Numbered from the stretch's first letter, positions 6,997 through 17,119 are shown. The stretch: DNA of 17,431 bases from Oxalobacteraceae bacterium (GCA_003537575.1 DPRS01000021.1:41875-59305); one strand, 5' to 3'. Notes: a model not told the origin generated them from the sequence alone. Translations and numbers: made by a program.

Positions 6997-8024
6997 CAGA
7001 TCACCTTGGCTCGCGTCAAGTCATGGATGTGCAGGGCGCCGACCAGCTTGCCGTCGGCGTCGGTGACCAGCAACTGGTTGATGCGGTACTGTTCCATGAT
7101 CTGGACCGCATCGGCCGCCAGCTGGTCGGGGCCGATCGTGCGCGGGTTGGCGTGCATGACGTCGGCGATCAGCAATTTGCTGAAATCCTGGGTGCGCTCG
7201 AGCAGGCGACGCAGGTCGCCGTCGGTGAAGACGCCGATCGGGCGGAAGTCGGCATCGACGATGGCCGTCATTGCAATGCCTTTCTGGCTGATTTCCATCA
7301 GCGCGGCCGACAAGGGCAGTCCGGTCGGCACGGCGGGAATCGCCTCGCCGCTGCGCATGACATCGCGCACATGGGTCAGCAGGCGCCGGCCGAGTGCGCC
7401 GCCCGGATGCGAACGGGCGAAATCCTCTTCGCGGAAACCGCGCGCATCCAGCAGGGCCACTGCCAGGGCGTCGCCCACGGCGAGCGTGGCGGTGGTGCTG
7501 GCGGTCGGTGCCAGGTTCAGCGGACAGGCTTCCTTGTCCACCGCGACATTCAAATGCACATTGGCCAACTGCGCCAGGCGTGATCCCGGTTTGCCGGTCA
7601 TGGCAATCAGCTTGGCGCCCATGCGCTTGATCAGCGGCACAATTTCCAGCAGTTCGGCGGTTTCGCCTGAATTGGAAATGGCGACGAAGGCATCCTGTTC
7701 GGTCACCATGCCGAGGTCGCCATGCGCGGCTTCACCCGGGTGAACGAACAGCGCCGGAGTGCCGGTGGATGCCAGTGTGGCGGCAATCTTGCGCCCGATA
7801 TGGCCGGATTTGCCCATGCCGGACACGACGACACGGCCGTTGCACTGAAGCAACAAATTGACCGCCTCGCTGAAATTGCTGCTGTCGCTTCCGGCGAATC
7901 TCTTTTGCAGAGCAATAATCGCGTCGGCTTCGATCTGCAACGTTTCCTGCGCCAGCTTCAATGCGCGCTCGGCACTTTTTTCATCAAAAGATTTCGTCAA
8001 GGTTTTTTCATCGGTTACACTCAT
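6996..8024 (-). CDS. kdsD: D-arabinose 5-phosphate isomerase (KpsF/GutQ family)
   Basis: A 342-residue KpsF/GutQ-type isomerase converting ribulose 5-phosphate to arabinose 5-phosphate, the first committed precursor of Kdo. The N-terminal SIS sugar-isomerase domain carries VVVSGMGKSGHIGRKIAATL (about 65-84), HPGEAAHGDLGM (95-106), AISNSGETAELL (115-126) and LAPTASTTATLAVGDALA (171-188). The HPGGALGRR link (206-214) leads into two C-terminal CBS domains (about 218-342; VMRSGEAIPAV and DVMHANPRTIGPDQ mark them). The ATG at 8022-8024 is chosen. A TTG-initiated extension to 8054 adds only ten unusual residues. No Shine-Dalgarno is visible before the ATG and a -10-like TATACT lies 6 bases upstream of it, so the mRNA may be leaderless. 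It heads the LPS/rpoN operon and is divergent from the antiporter gene. Confidence 0.95.
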   Translation of the reverse strand: MSVTDEKTLTKSFDEKSAERALKLAQETLQIEADAIIALQKRFAGSDSSNFSEAVNLLLQCNGRVVVSGMGKSGHIGRKIAATLASTGTPALFVHPGEAAHGDLGMVTEQDAFVAISNSGETAELLEIVPLIKRMGAKLIAMTGKPGSRLAQLANVHLNVAVDKEACPLNLAPTASTTATLAVGDALAVALLDARGFREEDFARSHPGGALGRRLLTHVRDVMRSGEAIPAVPTGLPLSAALMEISQKGIAMTAIVDADFRPIGVFTDGDLRRLLERTQDFSKLLIADVMHANPRTIGPDQLAADAVQIMEQYRINQLLVTDADGKLVGALHIHDLTRAKVI

Positions 8025-8030
8025 GCGAGA

Positions 8031-8059
8031 AGTATAAACGAAATGGCTAAGCAAAAAAT
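8031..8059 (-). promoter_or_regulatory. Candidate kdsD operon promoter
   Basis: On the minus strand TATACT (8031-8036) matches the sigma-70 -10 element at five of six positions. At 17-bp spacing upstream is only ATTTTT (8054-8059), a weak -35 in a run of T. Transcription from this -10 would begin at or next to the A of the kdsD ATG (8024). No other good -10 was seen in the 98-base gap on this strand. Moderate to low support. Confidence 0.4.
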
Positions 8060-8090
8060 CTGCCAGAAATAAACAAAATGACCATCTTGA

Positions 8091-8107
8091 GGCAGCATGT
8101 CGCTGCC
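8091..8107. promoter_or_regulatory. Inverted repeat upstream of the antiporter gene
   Basis: GGCAGC (8091-8096) and GCTGCC (8102-8107) form a perfect 6-bp inverted repeat with a 5-base centre, ending 15 bases before the antiporter start codon at 8123. It may be an operator or a 5' leader hairpin. The antiporter gene lacks a clear Shine-Dalgarno, so a hairpin here could affect translation. No regulator is identifiable. Confidence 0.4.
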
Positions 8108-8122
8108 GACCATTCCTGAATC

Positions 8123-10111
8123 ATGTCTTCGGCGCTTGAATTAACCCTGTTGCTGCTGGGATCGGCAGTATTGGCTGTGGTGGCTTTCCGCAGCTTGAAT
8201 ATGCCGCCCATGCTGGGTTACCTGCTGGTTGGCGTCTTGCTGGGGCCGCATGGCCTAGCCATGGCCAAGGAAAGCCCAGCCACGCATACGCTGGCCGAAT
8301 TCGGCGTGGTATTTCTGATGTTTTCGATCGGCCTGGAATTTTCCCTGCCGAAGTTATCTTCGATGCGCCGGATCGTCTTTGGCCTGGGCATGGCGCAGGT
8401 GGTGCTGACCACGCTGGCGGTCATGGGCAGCGGATGGCTGCTGGCCTGGCTGCTGCCGCAATTGGCCGATATCAGCTGGCCGGCGGCATTTGCCTTGGGC
8501 GGGGCGCTGGCGATGTCTTCGACCGCCATCGTTTCCAAATTGCTGGCCGAGCGGCTGGAACTGGAAAGCGAGCATGGGCGCAACATCATGGGGGTGCTGC
8601 TGTTCCAGGACCTGGCATTCGTGCCTTTGCTGATCCTGGTGCCGGCGCTGGCGCGCCCCGGCCAGGGTTTGCTGATCACCCTCGGGTGGGCTTTGCTGAA
8701 GGCTGTACTGGTGCTGGTGCTGCTGCTGGTCATCGGACAAAAGATGATGCGAGGCTGGTTCCGCATCGTGGTGAAGCGACGCTCGCAGGAACTGTTCATG
8801 CTGAACCTGCTGCTGATGACGGTGGGGGCTGCATGGCTGACCGAACAGGCCGGCCTGTCGCTGGCGCTGGGCGCATTCGTGGTCGGCATGCTGATCTCGG
8901 AAACCGAATTCAAGTATCAGGTGGAAGAGGACATCAAGCCTTTCCGTGATGTCTTGCTCGGACTGTTTTTCGTCACCATCGGCATGCTGCTCGACGTGCG
9001 CGTGGTGATTTCTTACTGGTGGCTGGTGTTGCTGTTCCTGGCTTTGATCCTCCTGCTGAAGTTCGGCGTGGTGACCGTGATTGCCAGAGTGTTCGGTTCC
9101 ACCAGCGGGGTCGCCCTGCGCACCGGCCTCGGTCTGGCACAAGCCGGCGAGTTCGGCTTCGTGCTGCTGAACCAGGCCGGCGCTCTCAAGCTGCTGGATC
9201 CGCTGCTGATGCAAATCGTGCTGGCATCGATGGTGCTGTCGATGGTGGCGGCGCCTTTCATTATTGCCAAGTCCAATGCCATCGTGATGCGGTTGTCGGC
9301 CAATGAGTGGATGATGCAGTCGCTGGCGCTGACCCAGATCGCCACCCGCACCATGGGAGCGCAACAGCATGTGGTCATCGCCGGGTTTGGCCGCACTGGC
9401 CAGAGCCTGGCCAAGCTGCTGGAAGCGGAAGGCATCGCTTATCAAGCCCTCGATCTCGATCTGGACCGCGTGCGTGATGCGCAGGCTGGCGGCGCCAGCG
9501 TTTCCTATGGCGACGCCGCGCGGCGCGAAAGCCTGGTGGCAGCCGGCATCCATCGCGCCTCGGCGTTGGTGATTACCTATGCCAGCACGTCATCGGCATT
9601 GAAAATCCTGCATTTTACCCATGAGCTGGTGCCGAATTTGCCGGTGATCGTGCGCAGCTACGATGATAGCGACCTCGACCGGCTGCGCGCTTCCGGCGCC
9701 ACTGAAGTGGTGCCGGAAGCGCTCGAGAGCAGCCTGATGCTGGCTTCGCACGCATTGCTGCAGGTGGGTGTGCCCCTGCGCAAAGTGGTGCGCAGGGTAC
9801 AGCTCACGCGCGAGCAGCGCTATTCTTCACTGCGCGGTTTTTTTCGTGGCGCCTCGGATGCCGGGGATAACGATGACAGCATGCATCTGCGCCTGTACTC
9901 GGTCAAGCTGGGGGAATCGGCCTATGCCGCCAACCGCAGCCTGGATACCCTGTGCCTGGACGAAGTCGGCGCTGAAGTGACTGCCGTGCGCCGCGGAGAG
10001 GCTCGTCTCGATTTCGATGGCTCGACCTTGCTGCAGGCTGGCGACATTGTGGTCCTGCGCGGCTCGACCGCCAGCCTGGCGCTGGCCGAGGAGCGCTTGC
10101 TGAAAGCCTGA
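8123..10111 (+). CDS. Kef-type cation:proton antiporter with RCK domains (CPA2)
   Basis: A 662-residue inner-membrane protein of the CPA2 family (KefB/KefC/YbaL-like). The first about 390 residues are hydrophobic with roughly 12-13 membrane segments. They include the GYLLVGVLLGPHGL motif (32-45), FLMFSIGLEFSLPKL (64-78), ALAMSSTAIVSKLLAE (128-143) and the ion-site segment LLFQDLAFVPLL with Asp163, as well as GLAQAGEFGFVLL (337-349). A cytoplasmic RCK-N domain follows: HVVIAGFGRTGQSLAKLLEAEG (416-437) is a dinucleotide-binding Gly-rich loop, with Asp444 at the end of the second strand. A TrkA-C type domain ends the protein (about 585-660; LQAGDIVVLRG). It probably exchanges K+ or Na+ for protons. 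The glutathione gating of E. coli KefB/C cannot be assumed, and no KefF/KefG partner is adjacent. Domain order and length also fit YbaL, so no symbol is given. Confidence 0.92.
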   Translation: MSSALELTLLLLGSAVLAVVAFRSLNMPPMLGYLLVGVLLGPHGLAMAKESPATHTLAEFGVVFLMFSIGLEFSLPKLSSMRRIVFGLGMAQVVLTTLAVMGSGWLLAWLLPQLADISWPAAFALGGALAMSSTAIVSKLLAERLELESEHGRNIMGVLLFQDLAFVPLLILVPALARPGQGLLITLGWALLKAVLVLVLLLVIGQKMMRGWFRIVVKRRSQELFMLNLLLMTVGAAWLTEQAGLSLALGAFVVGMLISETEFKYQVEEDIKPFRDVLLGLFFVTIGMLLDVRVVISYWWLVLLFLALILLLKFGVVTVIARVFGSTSGVALRTGLGLAQAGEFGFVLLNQAGALKLLDPLLMQIVLASMVLSMVAAPFIIAKSNAIVMRLSANEWMMQSLALTQIATRTMGAQQHVVIAGFGRTGQSLAKLLEAEGIAYQALDLDLDRVRDAQAGGASVSYGDAARRESLVAAGIHRASALVITYASTSSALKILHFTHELVPNLPVIVRSYDDSDLDRLRASGATEVVPEALESSLMLASHALLQVGVPLRKVVRRVQLTREQRYSSLRGFFRGASDAGDNDDSMHLRLYSVKLGESAYAANRSLDTLCLDEVGAEVTAVRRGEARLDFDGSTLLQAGDIVVLRGSTASLALAEERLLKA

Positions 10112-10125
10112 GCCCGCATTGACGG

Positions 10126-10139
10126 CATGGCCGGCCATG
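10126..10139. repeat. 14-bp perfect palindrome between antiporter and AEC genes
   Basis: CATGGCCGGCCATG is exactly self-complementary and lies 14 bases after the antiporter stop codon. A second GCCGGC follows about 10 bases later (around 10146-10151) and can pair with the GCCGGC inside the palindrome. The nearby ATTTTT starts several bases past the stem, so this does not make a standard terminator. It may be a hairpin between two co-transcribed genes or a binding site. Confidence 0.4.
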
Positions 10140-10182
10140 TGCCAGCCGGCGCGCCCATTTTTCTGAATGACCTTATCTTCCC

Positions 10183-11088
10183 ATGTTTGAACGCATTCTC
10201 GGCATCATCCTCCCGGTCTTTTGCATCATCGCGGTCGGCTATGCCTATGCGCGCCTGCGCGGCGATACGGTTAAAAGCGAAATGGCTTCGGTCAATCGCC
10301 TCACTACCGATGTGCTGTGCCCTCTGCTGGTGTTTACCGCGATGGCAGCCAAGGATTTCGATCTGGCGCAGAATGCCGCGCTGATCCTTGCCGGCGTGCT
10401 GATTTCTATTGGATCGGGCGTGGTGGCCTGGCCGCTGGCGCGTGCTTTCGGCTACGACGTGCGCACCTTCCTGCCGCCGATGATGTACAACAATTGCGGC
10501 AATATGGGTTTGCCGCTGGCGGCGCTGGCGTTCGGCCAGGCGGGGCTGTCGGCTGCGGTGGCCTTGTTCATGGCATGTAACCTGGTCTATTTTTCCGTCG
10601 GCATCAGGATTCTTGCCGCCGGCAAGCCGCAGGCACACGGTGCGGCATGGCGGCTTCTGCTCAATCCCATGATGGTGGCAATGATGTTCGGCCTGGCTGC
10701 CGCATTGATTCAGGTCGTCGTGCCGGAGCCGCTGTTCCTCGGCCTGAAAATGCTGGGCGAGGCATCGATTCCCGTTATGCTGTTTGCGCTGGGAGTGCGC
10801 ATGCGCGACGTCACCCTGAAGAGTTGGCAGATCGGCATGGTCGGCGCCGCCGTGTGCCCGCTTGCCGGGCTGGCGGTGGCATGGGGACTGGACCAGTTCC
10901 TGCATTTGCCGGCGGCGCAGCGTGGACAGATGTACCTGTTCGCCTCTCTGCCGCCGGCGGTCTTCTGCTTCATGATGGCGGAACGCTACAAGCAGGAGCC
11001 GGACAGGGTGGCATCCATCGTCTTGCTGGGTAATCTGGCAGCGCTGCTGTTCGTGCCGCTCGGACTGTGGATGGGCTTGCGCGCCTGA
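10183..11088 (+). CDS. AEC-family permease (auxin efflux carrier-like)
   Basis: A 301-residue integral membrane protein with about 8-10 hydrophobic segments over its whole length. It resembles the bacterial AEC (auxin efflux carrier, malonate/malate permease MdcF/MleP-like) family. The best markers are the N-terminal LGIILPVFCIIAVGYAYAR, the segment MMYNNCGNMGLPLAALAFGQ (about 101-120; an N-C-G-N-x-G-x-P signature common in this family) and the second-half repeat LKMLGEASIPVMLFALGVRM (190-209). These proteins export or import small organic acids; the substrate here is unknown. It starts 71 bases after the antiporter gene on the same strand, so the two may be co-transcribed. It is convergent with the acylphosphatase gene. 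No clear terminator is visible in the 55-base gap between those two, only a short CTGCC/GGCAG stem without a T-run near 11112-11127. Confidence 0.88.
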   Translation: MFERILGIILPVFCIIAVGYAYARLRGDTVKSEMASVNRLTTDVLCPLLVFTAMAAKDFDLAQNAALILAGVLISIGSGVVAWPLARAFGYDVRTFLPPMMYNNCGNMGLPLAALAFGQAGLSAAVALFMACNLVYFSVGIRILAAGKPQAHGAAWRLLLNPMMVAMMFGLAAALIQVVVPEPLFLGLKMLGEASIPVMLFALGVRMRDVTLKSWQIGMVGAAVCPLAGLAVAWGLDQFLHLPAAQRGQMYLFASLPPAVFCFMMAERYKQEPDRVASIVLLGNLAALLFVPLGLWMGLRA

Positions 11089-11143
11089 GGCGGCGCGGAG
11101 GAATAAACTGGCTGCCGCAAATGGCAGTGTCGATCGGCAGGTG

Positions 11144-11452
11144 TTAAGTGGTCGGCAGGCGAACGAAGCCGTCCGGGCTTGACTGTTCTCCATCGGCGTC
11201 CGTGACTTCGACCTGATCGACTTGCGCCGCCGCCGGGCCGTGCCACGCCCAGGCGACAATGCGGGCGACTGCTTCCGTGTTGCCCGCCACCAGTGCTTCC
11301 ACCGTGCCATCGAGGCGGTTGCGTACCCACCCGGACAGACGCAAGGCGCGCGCCTCGTGCTCGAACGCCGCCCGATAGCCGACGCCTTGCACGCGGCCGG
11401 AAATGCGCAAGCGCCGGGCCGGCTGGCGCTTGTCAGCGAGATTCGTGGTCAC
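11144..11452 (-). CDS. acyP: Acylphosphatase, GTG start
   Basis: A 102-residue acylphosphatase, which hydrolyses carboxyl-phosphate bonds in small acyl phosphates. The signature GRVQGVGYR (19-27) with catalytic Arg27, and the second motif GWVRNRLDGTVE with catalytic Asn45, are both intact. The rest (VEALVAGNTEAVARIVAWAWHGPAAAQVDQVEV) fits the alpha/beta sandwich. The start is taken as the GTG at 11450-11452, with GAGG at 11461-11464 (8 bases before it), a ribosome site that overlaps the uvrA stop codon. A longer frame to 11551 would lie inside uvrA and adds about 33 atypical residues. It follows uvrA by only 10 bases and is very likely co-transcribed and coupled. The C-terminus ends FVRLPTT, slightly shorter than the usual F.I.Y-type end. 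Confidence 0.93.
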   Translation of the reverse strand: MTTNLADKRQPARRLRISGRVQGVGYRAAFEHEARALRLSGWVRNRLDGTVEALVAGNTEAVARIVAWAWHGPAAAQVDQVEVTDADGEQSSPDGFVRLPTT

Positions 11453-11462
11453 GCTTGCCGCC

Positions 11463-14315
<2,853 letters not shown>

Positions 14316-14396
14316 GGAATCAATCAATTATTGCGGCCGTGTCAAAGGACTCATTTCGGGAAAACACTACCCGCAAGTAAGTTGGGTCAACCTGCT

Positions 14397-14426
14397 ACTA
14401 TAACGGGTTTTGAAGTAGGCGGTTAA
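14397..14426 (-). promoter_or_regulatory. Candidate uvrA promoter
   Basis: On the minus strand TATAGT (14397-14402) matches the -10 consensus at five of six positions. TTAACC (14421-14426), four of six for -35, lies 18 bp upstream. Transcription would begin about 75 bases before the uvrA ATG. The same ACTATAAC stretch could also serve as a -10 on the plus strand for the MFS gene. The support is by eye only. Confidence 0.35.
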
Positions 14427-14448
14427 CTACCGTCGTAACCCTGAATTT

Positions 14449-15687
14449 ATGTCCTCTCAAGATATCAACGGCACTGGCGAGGGCGCCAGCGCGCGCATGA
14501 CGCCGGTCGAAATCCGCGCCAGCGTTTCGCTGGCATCGATATTTGCCTTGCGCATGCTCGGCCTGTTCCTGATCCTGCCAGTGTTTGCCGAGCACGGCAA
14601 AACCATGCCCGGTGGTGACAATTTGGCCATGGTCGGGCTGGCAATGGGGATCTATGGCCTGGCGCAGGCGTTTTGCCAGATACCCTTCGGCATTGCCTCG
14701 GATCGTTACGGACGCAAACCAGTGATTATTGTCGGCTTGCTCATGTTTGCCGCAGGTGCCGTGATCGCCGCGCTGGCCGACACTATTTTCTGGGTGGTGG
14801 TCGGACGCGCCCTGCAGGGCGCTGGCGCAATTTCCGCGGCGGTGACCGCGCTGATTTCCGACGCCACGCGCGAACAGCACCGCACCAAGGCAATGGCCAT
14901 GGTGGGCGGGTCGATCGGCATTACTTTCGCGGTTTCCATGGTGGCCGCGCCGCTCCTGTATCAGGCGATCGGCATGAGCGGGATTTTCTGGCTGACGGGT
15001 GTATTGGCGGTGGCGGCGATCGGCGTGGTGCTCTATGTGGTGCCCGCGGTGCCGGCGGTCATGGCGCGCCGGGTGGCTTTGCCTGAAGTATTGAGGAATC
15101 CTGAACTGATGCGCTTGAATTTCGGCGTATTCGTGCTGCACCTGACCCAGGTCGCCATCTTCGTGGTCGTGCCGGCGGCACTGGTGCAGGCACTGGATTT
15201 GCCCTTGGCAGCGCATTGGAAAGTCTATCTGCCGGTCGTACTGATATCGTTCATCTTGATGCTTCCGCCGATTTTTATTGGCGAAAAGTTGGGCAAAATC
15301 AAGCAAATATTTCTGGCTGCTATCATGCTGTTGTTGTTTGTGCAACTTGGCTTGTGGTGGTGGCTGGCGCAAGCCGGCAGTCCTCCCTGGCTGCTGGTTG
15401 CCCTGCTGCTGGCATTTTTTGTCGCCTTTAACATTCTTGAAGCCAGCCAGCCTTCGCTGGTGTCGCGGATAGCACCTCCTGCCGCCAAGGGAGCTGCCTT
15501 GGGGGTCTACAACACGCTGCAATCGCTTGGGCTGTTTTGCGGCGGGGCGCTGGGGGGCTGGTTGGTGCAGCATGCAGGAGCAAATGCGGTCTTTCAGGCA
15601 GGTGCCGGCTTGACCATGGTCTGGCTTATAATGGCTGTCAGTATGAAAAATTTGCCACGTCGCGGCCAAGCGGCGAAGGCAGCTTAA
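14449..15687 (+). CDS. MFS transporter, YajR-like without C-terminal YAM domain
   Basis: A 412-residue major facilitator protein with 12 hydrophobic segments. The beginning MTPVEIRASVSLASIFALRMLGLFLILPVFA (17-47) and the blocks IYGLAQAFCQIPFG, GRALQGAGAISAAVTALISD and REQHRTKAMAM closely follow E. coli YajR as I recall it. MFS motif A, GIASDRYGRKP (81-91), is intact. E. coli YajR carries an extra cytoplasmic ferredoxin-like YAM domain after the last helix; here the protein stops with MKNLPRRGQAAKAA just after helix 12, so that domain is absent. The substrate is unknown; a proton-coupled drug or metabolite exporter is likely. It is divergent from uvrA and stands 13 bases before ssb, a common uvrA-MFS-ssb order in Proteobacteria. 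No strong Shine-Dalgarno precedes the ATG. Confidence 0.92.
   Translation: MSSQDINGTGEGASARMTPVEIRASVSLASIFALRMLGLFLILPVFAEHGKTMPGGDNLAMVGLAMGIYGLAQAFCQIPFGIASDRYGRKPVIIVGLLMFAAGAVIAALADTIFWVVVGRALQGAGAISAAVTALISDATREQHRTKAMAMVGGSIGITFAVSMVAAPLLYQAIGMSGIFWLTGVLAVAAIGVVLYVVPAVPAVMARRVALPEVLRNPELMRLNFGVFVLHLTQVAIFVVVPAALVQALDLPLAAHWKVYLPVVLISFILMLPPIFIGEKLGKIKQIFLAAIMLLLFVQLGLWWWLAQAGSPPWLLVALLLAFFVAFNILEASQPSLVSRIAPPAAKGAALGVYNTLQSLGLFCGGALGGWLVQHAGANAVFQAGAGLTMVWLIMAVSMKNLPRRGQAAKAA
15627..15632 (+). promoter_or_regulatory. Candidate -10 element for ssb inside the MFS gene
   Basis: TATAAT, an exact -10 consensus, lies in the 3' end of the MFS coding region, about 69 bases before the ssb ATG. 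TTGACC at 15610-15615 is -35-like but only 11 bp away, too close, and nothing convincing sits at 16-18 bp. A separate ssb promoter is plausible because ssb is needed at a higher level than a transporter, but the evidence is only this hexamer. Confidence 0.3.
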
Positions 15688-15700
15688 ACAGGAGAAATGC

Positions 15701-16186
15701 ATGGCATCGGTCAACAAAGCTATCATCGTCGGCAACCTTGGGCGTGATCCGGAAACGCGTTACATGCCCAATGGTGAGGCCGTCACCAATATTGCCGTGG
15801 CCACGACCGAGAACTGGAAAGACAAGCAGACGGGTGAAAAAAAGGAATTGACCGAGTGGCACCGGATTACCTTTTATCGCAAGCTCGCGGAAATTGCCGG
15901 CCAGTATCTGAAAAAAGGTTCACAAGTCTATATCGAAGGCCGTTTGCAAACCCGCAAGTGGACTGACAAGGATGGCAACGAGCGTTACACCACTGAAATC
16001 ATCGCCGATACGATGCAGATGCTGGGCGGCCGGCAAGGCATGGGCGGCGGTGCAGGTGCCAGTGCTGCCGATGAGGATTATGGCCAGGCTCCCGCCCGAC
16101 AGGGGAGCGGCGGTTCGGCTGCGGCTCGTCCGGCTTCCCGTCCGGCACCGAATTTCTCGGACATGGATGACGATATTCCGTTCTGA
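15701..16186 (+). CDS. ssb: Single-stranded DNA-binding protein
   Basis: A 161-residue SSB that coats single-stranded DNA in replication, repair and recombination, acting as a tetramer. The N-terminal OB fold (1-110) shows MASVNKAIIVGNLGRDPETRYMPNGEAVTNIAVAT, WHRITFYRKLAEIAGQYLKKGSQVYIEGRLQTRKW and TTEIIADTMQMLGG. A flexible Gly/Ala/Arg-rich linker (about 111-151) leads to the acidic tip DMDDDIPF, which recruits partner proteins. The ATG at 15701 is preceded by AGGAGA five bases upstream, one of the best ribosome sites in the window. It follows the MFS gene by 13 bases and is ended by a strong terminator. Confidence 0.98.
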   Translation: MASVNKAIIVGNLGRDPETRYMPNGEAVTNIAVATTENWKDKQTGEKKELTEWHRITFYRKLAEIAGQYLKKGSQVYIEGRLQTRKWTDKDGNERYTTEIIADTMQMLGGRQGMGGGAGASAADEDYGQAPARQGSGGSAAARPASRPAPNFSDMDDDIPF

Positions 16187-16210
16187 ACGTTACACCCGGT
16201 CGATCCAAAT

Positions 16211-16247
16211 AAAAACCCCGCCAGGTGCAAGCCTGGTGGGGTTTTTT
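16211..16247 (+). terminator. Intrinsic terminator after ssb
   Basis: A 10-bp stem, CCCCGCCAGG (16216-16225) with CCTGGTGGGG (16232-16241) and one G-T pair, has a 6-base loop and is followed by TTTTTT (16242-16247). The five A's before the stem pair with the T-run, so the element could also act on the minus strand. It isolates ssb from the transposase segment. Confidence 0.93.
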
Positions 16248-16297
16248 CTTGCCACTTCCAGCACAAGCGCTATGCAAAATGCTGAGAGTCTGAAAAT

Positions 16298-16311
16298 AAT
16301 AGGGTCGGAGT
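16298..16311 (+). repeat. Transposase-flanking 14-nt motif, upstream copy
   Basis: AATAGGGTCGGAGT lies 55 bases before the transposase ATG. It differs at two positions from each of the two inverted downstream copies (17120-17133 and 17168-17181), giving the shared form AATRGGGWCRGAGT. The placement outside both ends of a Y1 transposase gene suggests recognition ends or REP-like sites. Confidence 0.65.
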
Positions 16312-16366
16312 TATTTATTTGCTGATTCCTGCATATAATAATTTCGACTCAACGAAAAGTACGCAT

Positions 16367-17080
16367 ATGGCTCGTCTGCCCCGTCTCGTGGTTCCCCAGC
16401 AACCACATCATGTCATCCAGAGAGGTATTGATCGTCAGGCAATTTTTCGTGACGATGAAGACTATGCCGCCTTTCTGAAGTGGTTGCGAGAAGCCGCACG
16501 CCAATTCAAGGTGGCGTTACATGCTTATGTCTTGATGCCGAATCACGTTCATCTGCTGGTTTCCCCCTCCGATGCAACCGGATTGGGAAAGATGATGCAA
16601 TGGATAGGGCGCTATTACGTACCCTACTTTAATCATAAATATCAAAGAGTTGGCACGCTCTGGCAAGGGCGTTACCGGGCTAGCGTGATCGATTCCGAAC
16701 AGTATTTCATGACTTGTTCGCGTTATATCGAACTCAATCCAGTGCGTGCCGAACTGGTAGCCGATCCGGCCAACTATCCTTGGTCCAGTTGTTCACACCA
16801 CATCGGCACACGCACCGACCCCTATATTACTGATCATTCCTTGTATTGGCGCTTGGGAAATACACCATTCGAACGTGAGGCCGCCTATAAAGCCTTGGTT
16901 GAGCAAGCGCTAACTACAGCAGAGATGCAGATTATTCAGGGCACTACTTTGAAAGGTTGGGCTTTGGGTTCGGAGCAGTTCAAGACCGGGCTGGAGCGCC
17001 AGGTAAAGCGCCGCGTACAGCCTGGAAAACGTGGGCGGCCGCGCAAACCGAAAGAGGCATCTGAAGAAATAACTAAATAG
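16367..17080 (+). CDS. REP-associated tyrosine transposase (RAYT, Y1/IS200-like HUH)
   Basis: A 237-residue Y1 HUH-endonuclease relative of IS200/IS605 transposases, of the REP-associated type. The start MARLPRLVVPQQPHHVIQRG is typical. The HUH motif is in LMPNHVHLLV (His60, His62). The likely nucleophile is Tyr84 in GRYYVPYFNHKYQRVGTLWQ, with Tyr83 and Tyr87 as neighbours. The WQGRY (99-103) and YIELNPVRAELV (120-131) blocks are intact, so the enzyme looks functional. The C-terminal KRGRPRKPK tail is AT-hook-like and could add DNA binding. The ATG at 16367 is chosen over an upstream in-frame ATG at 16319, which adds 16 atypical residues. Ribosome site is weak. The surrounding DNA is visibly more AT-rich than the rest of the window, and flanking inverted motifs are present. 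Such proteins are usually single-copy and domesticated rather than freely moving. Confidence 0.9.
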   Translation: MARLPRLVVPQQPHHVIQRGIDRQAIFRDDEDYAAFLKWLREAARQFKVALHAYVLMPNHVHLLVSPSDATGLGKMMQWIGRYYVPYFNHKYQRVGTLWQGRYRASVIDSEQYFMTCSRYIELNPVRAELVADPANYPWSSCSHHIGTRTDPYITDHSLYWRLGNTPFEREAAYKALVEQALTTAEMQIIQGTTLKGWALGSEQFKTGLERQVKRRVQPGKRGRPRKPKEASEEITK

Positions 17081-17112
17081 CAATAAAAGAGGGTGTCACG
17101 TATGCTATTGCT
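17079..17112. repeat. Inverted repeat after the transposase gene
   Basis: AGCAATA (17079-17085, starting within the stop codon) and TATTGCT (17106-17112) form a 7-bp inverted repeat around a 20-base centre. There is no T-run, so it is not a standard terminator. It stands directly before the first downstream copy of the 14-nt motif and may be part of the element end. Confidence 0.4.
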
Positions 17113-17119
17113 CGGCGTC

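Noticed and set aside
11089..11143. A terminator between the convergent AEC and acyP genes
   Set aside because: Only a 5-bp CTGCC/GGCAG stem is present, with no T-run on either strand.
9922..11310. A 462-codon open frame antisense to the antiporter and AEC genes
   Set aside because: It crosses two real genes and an intergenic gap, and is rich in His/Gln/Arg with no family resemblance, which is typical of a shadow.
14388..14408. CTG-N10-GGG as a possible LexA box
   Set aside because: Only one half-site fits; the second half differs from CAG at two of three positions.
14398..15735. A 445-codon open frame antisense to the MFS transporter
   Set aside because: It is a Gln/His/Arg-rich shadow of a hydrophobic protein gene.
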